DNA from: Myxococcales bacterium | GTDB lineage: Bacteria; Myxococcota_A; Polyangia; Polyangiales; Polyangiaceae | Reading direction: 5' to 3' | Assembly (NCBI GenBank): GCA_016191785.1 | Contig: JACPVJ010000121.1 | Span: 44,817 to 108,816 of the forward strand | DNA: 64,000 bases | Shown here: positions 60,391 through 64,000 of the stretch, one piece after another | Numbering within the stretch: position 1 is the stretch's first letter | Layout of the letters: every line of letters begins with the position of its first letter | Made by a program: the position numbers and the translations under genes | Notes under the pieces: generated by a model | Told to the model about the DNA's origin: nothing | Seen by the model: the letters and a program-made list of their open reading frames with translations, nothing else | The model's database searches: none

Positions 60391-61491
60391 TCAGCAGGAT
60401 TCGGACCAGCGTCGGAGCTCGGCCAAGAGCCCTTGGCCCCAGGCCGTGGGCCGGGCGTGGCGGTGCAGCGTCTCGGAAGCGTCCCGAGCCTGTGCGACCA
60501 GCTGGGTCAGCCGTCGTTCGGCCCGGGGCGCCAGGGCGCGCGGGTCGCCCGCCTGGCGCATCTGGCGGTAGAGCTCCGCCATGGCCACCAAGGCGTGGGC
60601 CGCGAGCAGCACGCCCCCGAGCGGACGAGGGTCGGGGCGGAGCGGCGAGTCGAACCGACCTTCGGACGGTTCGAGAACGGGGGAGAGCGCCGAGAGCGCG
60701 TTCAGCTTGCCGTGGGAGTGCTCGTGGATCAGCGCTTCGGCCAGCACCAGCGGGTCGGGGTGCACGGTCGCGTAGATCGTGCCCACGGCCTCCGCGTACG
60801 AGGCGGACTCGTGGCGGTCGGCGAGGCGGCCCACCGGTACGATCTGGCTGACCCCGAGCCTCATCTCGCCGGCGAGCTCGGGGACGTGCTCGCGCAGCAG
60901 GGACAGCGCCTCGCGAAATCCGGCGACCCACTCCGCCGCCGGTGCGCCGCCGAGATCCACGCGGCTACCGGCTTTGGTCGGGTGCGCTTCCCGTGACGAC
61001 AGCGGGCTATTGTCCAGAGTGGCGAGCACCACGCCGTCCGCGATGGGGTGGTAGGCGTCGAGCTCGTCCAGGCTCGAGACGACCCCGCGGGGCCCCACCA
61101 CCAGCTCGCCGGGGGTCGCGAACGCCTTTCCTGCGCCCAGCGCGCAGAGCACCGCCGGGCACCGCGTGGTGATCTCGCGCGGCGGGTATTCACCCTCGAG
61201 CGCCAGCTCGAGCCAGAGCAGCGCCGCCAGCTCGCGCTGCCACCCAGGGTCCGACCCCGGCTCGATCAGGCGCACCAGCGTGCTGACCGTCGGACGCCGC
61301 AGCACCGACAGCACTAGCCCCGGCGTCTTGGTCAAGCGCTCTCCCACGAAAGCGGTCACGGCGCCGAGCTCGGGCCCCGTGTCCCTCAGCGTCAGCAGGC
61401 GGCGCGCGACGAAGCGCAGGTATTCGCCGAACAGCCGGCGGGCGGTCGAGCTTCCGGCGCGCGGCACGGCGAGGTCGTCGAAGACCAGCAC
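60391..61491 (-). CDS. HExxH-type putative peptide hydroxylase (aKG-HExxH / TIGR04267-like)
   Basis: 366 residues from GTG 61491. The ATG at 61548 would share bases with the divergent ferredoxin start, so the GTG is preferred. Core: GTIYATVHPDPLVLAEALIHEHSHGKLNALSAL with HEHSH at 256-260, then DSPLRPDPRPLGGVLLAAHALVAMAELYRQM. This block is characteristic of the HEXXH motif domain found beside RiPP genes, members of which are alpha-ketoglutarate-dependent peptide beta-hydroxylases. No signal peptide. No precursor peptide or radical-SAM gene is visible, so the substrate is unknown. Confidence 0.8.
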   Translation of the reverse strand: MLVFDDLAVPRAGSSTARRLFGEYLRFVARRLLTLRDTGPELGAVTAFVGERLTKTPGLVLSVLRRPTVSTLVRLIEPGSDPGWQRELAALLWLELALEGEYPPREITTRCPAVLCALGAGKAFATPGELVVGPRGVVSSLDELDAYHPIADGVVLATLDNSPLSSREAHPTKAGSRVDLGGAPAAEWVAGFREALSLLREHVPELAGEMRLGVSQIVPVGRLADRHESASYAEAVGTIYATVHPDPLVLAEALIHEHSHGKLNALSALSPVLEPSEGRFDSPLRPDPRPLGGVLLAAHALVAMAELYRQMRQAGDPRALAPRAERRLTQLVAQARDASETLHRHARPTAWGQGLLAELRRWSESC

Positions 61492-61546
61492 GCCCGCAGC
61501 ATAGCCGCTTGACCCGAGCCGAGCCCGAGAGTCACCTTTGCGAGGC

Positions 61547-61885
61547 ATGGCTCACCGCAAGCGCTACCTGTTCGTGTGCGTGAATCGCCGGCCCGACGGC
61601 ACCCCCAAGGGCTCGTGCGCGGCGCGCGGGGCCATCGAGCTGCACGCGAAGCTCAAGGAGTTGCTCGAAGCGCGCGGGCTGGCCCAGGTCGAGGCCCGAG
61701 CCTGCACCTCCAGCTGTCTCGACGCCTGCTGGGCCGGGCCGACCATCGCGGTGGAGCCGGACCACTTCATGTACGGTCGAGTCGGTCTGGACGACGTCTC
61801 GGAGATCGTGGAGGCGCTCGAGCGGGGCGAGCGCGTGGAGCGGCTGGTGCTCGAGGCGCGGGACTTCGACGAGCCGAAGAAATGA
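61547..61885 (+). CDS. Thioredoxin-like [2Fe-2S] ferredoxin
   Basis: 112 residues from ATG 61547. RYLFVCVNRRPDGTPKGSCAARGAIELHAKLKELL, then ARACTSSCLDACWAGPTIAVEPDHFMYGRV. The Cys set C-x12-C and C-x3-C is that of thioredoxin-fold [2Fe-2S] ferredoxins (NuoE/shethna-like). Cytosolic electron carrier. Divergent from the HExxH gene and overlapping the next gene by 4 nt (ATGA). The redox partner is not evident. Confidence 0.9.
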   Translation: MAHRKRYLFVCVNRRPDGTPKGSCAARGAIELHAKLKELLEARGLAQVEARACTSSCLDACWAGPTIAVEPDHFMYGRVGLDDVSEIVEALERGERVERLVLEARDFDEPKK

Positions 61886-62301
61886 TCGGACTCGAGCCCT
61901 TTCGGCAGACGCTGGTCGGACGCCACTTGCGAGCCGGCGCGAGCGGGGGGGGCGAGCCGGCCACGCTCCAGCTCTCGAGCCAGCGCCCGCTGCTGGTTCC
62001 GGGGCTCGGGCGATCCATCGCCGTCGAGGGCGAGCTCAGCGCCGCGGGACTGTGCGATCGACGCAAGGTGCGCGGCCGCGTGACCTTCGATCGCTGGACG
62101 CCGCTAGCGGTGAGCTACGACCTCGAGCTGACCCTCGCCGACGGCAGCGCGTGTCGGCTGCACGGCGCGCGGCGCCGCGACCTTTTGGCGGGTCTCGGTG
62201 GCACCGTCCTTGCCGACCTGGTGGACTCGGGTGGCCGCCGCCTCAGCACGTTCGAGCTGCGCTTCGATTATCGGCAGGCGATCGCCTCGAAGCTGGTGTA
62301 G
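61882..62301 (+). CDS. Hypothetical beta-rich protein coupled to the ferredoxin gene
   Basis: 139 residues from ATG 61882. No signal peptide. It reads as alternating strands: GEPATLQLSSQRPLLVPGLGRSIAVEGELSAAGLCDRRKVRGRVTFD, PLAVSYDLELTLADGSACRLHGARRRDL, GGRRLSTFELRFDYRQA. It slightly resembles the N-terminal beta domain found in front of GMC-type oxidoreductases or cholesterol-oxidase relatives, but this is not secure. Overlap with the ferredoxin gene is the main clue. Confidence 0.65.
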   Translation: MIGLEPFRQTLVGRHLRAGASGGGEPATLQLSSQRPLLVPGLGRSIAVEGELSAAGLCDRRKVRGRVTFDRWTPLAVSYDLELTLADGSACRLHGARRRDLLAGLGGTVLADLVDSGGRRLSTFELRFDYRQAIASKLV

Positions 62302-62311
62302 AAGCGCGCTC

Positions 62312-62869
62312 ATGCAGCGCCTCGACCCCCAGCGGACCGCCGTCGTCGTCGTCGACATCCAGGAGCGCCTCGCCGCGGTCATGCCGGCCGAGCAGCGGGC
62401 GCGGGTCGAACGCGCCGCCCGCATTCTGATCGAGGGCGCGCGGGTGCTCGGGGCGCCGGTGATCGCCACCGAGCAGTACCCCAAAGGCCTGGGGCCGACG
62501 CTGCCGTCGATCTCGGACTCGCTGAAGGCCGCGGACGCGCCCTGCTTCGAGAAGCTCGCGTTCAGCGCCTGCGATGCCTCGGGTTTCGCCGACCGCCTGG
62601 CGGCCACCGGAGTGACCGCCGCGGTGGTGCTTGGCATGGAGACCCACGTCTGCGTCTATCAGACCGTGCGCGATCTGGTCGCTCGCGGCCTCGAGGTGTA
62701 CGTGCCGGTCGACGGCGTCGCGTCGCGTCAGGAAGACCATCGCGAGGTGGGGCTCGGGCTGTGCGAGAAAGCCGGTGCGATCCGCACCACAGCCGAGACC
62801 GTGGTCTTCGACTGGCTCGCGCAAGCGAGCGGGGACGCCTTCAAGCAGGTCTCGAAGTTGGTGCGCTGA
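62312..62869 (+). CDS. Isochorismatase-family cysteine hydrolase
   Basis: 185 residues from ATG 62312. Catalytic triad of the family is visible: Asp in VVVVDIQERL, Lys in FEKLAFSAC and Cys in VVLGMETHVCVYQTVRDL. The rest follows the Rossmann-like fold (VYVPVDGVASRQEDHREVGL). Substrate is undetermined; small members without a carrier domain commonly act as amidases or hydrolases. It starts 10 nt after the previous stop. Confidence 0.9.
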   Translation: MQRLDPQRTAVVVVDIQERLAAVMPAEQRARVERAARILIEGARVLGAPVIATEQYPKGLGPTLPSISDSLKAADAPCFEKLAFSACDASGFADRLAATGVTAAVVLGMETHVCVYQTVRDLVARGLEVYVPVDGVASRQEDHREVGLGLCEKAGAIRTTAETVVFDWLAQASGDAFKQVSKLVR

Positions 62870-62898
62870 CCGCCAGGATCTGCTGTAGTTCGGGCTCC

Positions 62899-64000
62899 AT
62901 GGTGGCGCGTCCCTGGCTCGTCTGCGCTCTCGCGGCGCTGCCGCTGGCGGCGTGTGGCGAGGACCGCGATCGCGAACCCGTCGCCAAGATCACCGAGGCA
63001 GTCAAGGCGCCGCTCGCGAGCGCGTACTGTCAGATCAACGTCAACGGTTCGAACAAGGACACCGAGACCGACTACCTGCCCCACGTGATCACCTGCGAGA
63101 ACGGCGGCGCCAACCTCGAAGCGCTGAAGGCCCAGGCCATCGCCGCGCGCTCCGTCGCCTACTATTCCATGGCGACCAGCGGGAAGATCTGCGACGGCCA
63201 GGGCTGCCAGGTCTACACCTGCGGCGCCGCGCCCCAGGCCAAGCATTTCCAGGCGGTGAAAGAGACCAGCGGCATGTACCTGTCGTACGACGGCATGCTC
63301 ACCTACGGCTTCTACGTGGCCGGGGACAAGGACCCTCCGCCGCCGGCCTGCAAGGGTTCGGGCACGTCCACCACCGAGAAGTGGATCACCTACAACGCGG
63401 GCAAGTCCGGCGCGGACGTGAAGATGACCGCCCTCGGCTACATTCCCCCGAACCAGCCGGTGTACGGCCAGAACCGCGGCTGCATGGGGCAGTGGAGCGC
63501 CCGCTGCCTCGAAAACTCGAACGGCTTCGACTACGACGCGATCTTGCGCTTCTTCTACGGCGCCGACATCAAGATCCTGCAGGCCACCGGGGCCTGCGTC
63601 GCGCCCGTGAACCAACTCCCTCAGGGCTATCTGGACGAGGCCGGCTGCAGCAGCATCCGCGGCTGGGCGTACGATCCCGATCAACCCACGCAAGCCATCG
63701 AAGTGGACGTGTACGTCGACGTGGCTCCGGGTCAGCCTGGCGCGAGCCCCATCACCGTCACCGCCAACGTGAGCCGCCCCGACCTGTGCGCTGCCCTCGG
63801 CTCGTGCGCGCACGGCTTCGAGCTTCCGCCGCCGGCGGCGCTGCTCGACGGGCAGCCGCACACCGTCTGGGCGGTGGGCGTGGATGCGAGCGGCGCGCCC
63901 GAGAAGGCGCTCACCGACAGCCCGAAGACCCTGACCTGCGCGTCGGGCTCGGGCGGCGCCGCGGGCGCCGGTGCTGGCGGCGGTGCGGGCGGCGGCGCCG
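62899..64000 (+). CDS. SpoIID-domain lipoprotein, C-terminus off the right edge
   Basis: At least 367 residues from ATG 62899. Signal peptide MVARPWLVCALAALPLAAC (lipobox LAAC). SpoIID/LytB-type domain: LEALKAQAIAARSVAYYSMATSGKICDGQGCQVYTCG, AVKETSGMYLSYDG, and GCMGQWSARCLE in place of the usual GGMSQWGA. It is followed by a beta domain (GYLDEAGCSSIRGWAYDPDQP...VDVYVDVAPG...ANVSRPDLCAALGSCAHGFELPPPA) and a Gly/Ala-rich repeat that leaves the window. SpoIID proteins are peptidoglycan lytic transglycosylases or amidase enhancers. Many extra Cys suit export. Confidence 0.85.
   Translation, partial: MVARPWLVCALAALPLAACGEDRDREPVAKITEAVKAPLASAYCQINVNGSNKDTETDYLPHVITCENGGANLEALKAQAIAARSVAYYSMATSGKICDGQGCQVYTCGAAPQAKHFQAVKETSGMYLSYDGMLTYGFYVAGDKDPPPPACKGSGTSTTEKWITYNAGKSGADVKMTALGYIPPNQPVYGQNRGCMGQWSARCLENSNGFDYDAILRFFYGADIKILQATGACVAPVNQLPQGYLDEAGCSSIRGWAYDPDQPTQAIEVDVYVDVAPGQPGASPITVTANVSRPDLCAALGSCAHGFELPPPAALLDGQPHTVWAVGVDASGAPEKALTDSPKTLTCASGSGGAAGAGAGGGAGGGA

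Noticed and set aside
60250..61546. RiPP precursor peptide beside the HExxH gene
   Set aside because: The 141 bp downstream and 55 bp upstream contain no short frame with a plausible leader and start; left as an orphan enzyme.

Overview
The window is very GC-rich, dense bacterial DNA. The following suggest a Myxococcota genome, probably Polyangiales (Labilithrix/Sorangium-like): many GTG/TTG starts, many single-gene lipoproteins carrying Gly/Ala-rich or Asp/Ala-rich spacers behind the lipobox, a soluble Ser/Thr kinase, Kelch and formylglycine-enzyme-like lipoproteins, and a giant TPR protein. This placement is an inference from gene content; there is no rRNA or marker phylogeny here. No CRISPR array, prophage or biosynthetic megacluster is present.

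Layout. 1-2.2 kb: feoAB (iron uptake) on the minus strand, with a Fur-box palindrome in front of feoA. 2.2-9.2 kb: Ser/Thr kinase, lipoproteins, a small caspase-fold-like protein, a PHP-domain lipoprotein, an FGE-like lipoprotein, a CBS-pair protein, a cyclophilin and a Kelch lipoprotein. 9.2-11.7 kb: asnS, a proline-rich outer-membrane protein and tRNA-Leu(UAA). 11.7-14.5 kb: a small accessory island, in which an HNH endonuclease gene lies between two inverted copies of a ~100-bp hairpin element, followed by a deleted IS1182-type transposase. 14.7-20.7 kb: HELGH membrane protein, coiled-coil protein, ammonium transporter, four-CBS protein, amidohydrolase and a diheme cytochrome lipoprotein. 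20.7-29.7 kb: a co-directional chain (PEBP-like, ferritin-like diiron, metallopeptidase lipoprotein, a 54-residue protein, thiD, hotdog-type protein, Cys-rich lipoprotein, tandem-FKBP lipoprotein, BoxD/PaaZ-like aldehyde dehydrogenase, lipoprotein). 29.7-35.8 kb: TM/coiled-coil/TPR protein, efp, and an operon for 3-hydroxybutyryl-CoA dehydrogenase, enoyl-CoA hydratase and a large lipoprotein.

35.9-47.2 kb is one giant TPR gene. It is interrupted near its 5' end by a single in-frame amber codon and otherwise stays open for more than 3,600 codons. 47.5-51 kb: DUF374 acyltransferase, class IV aminotransferase and an adhesin-like lipoprotein. 49.9-54 kb (minus): the dnaX-recR-ridA-unknown operon. 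54-57.6 kb: lipoprotein, orphan histidine kinase and bioA, each overlapping the next by 4 nt. 57.7-60.2 kb (minus): a sulfide:quinone oxidoreductase / TusE-DsrC / DsrE cassette, probably for sulfide oxidation and persulfide handling. 60.4-64 kb: an HExxH-type putative peptide hydroxylase with no visible precursor peptide, a thioredoxin-like [2Fe-2S] ferredoxin, an unknown protein, an isochorismatase-like hydrolase and a SpoIID-domain lipoprotein running off the right edge.

The observations most worth following up are the amber codon in the giant TPR gene, the covarying inverted hairpin pair around the HNH gene, the orphan HExxH hydroxylase, the caspase-fold-like protein, and the SQR/TusE/DsrE cassette.
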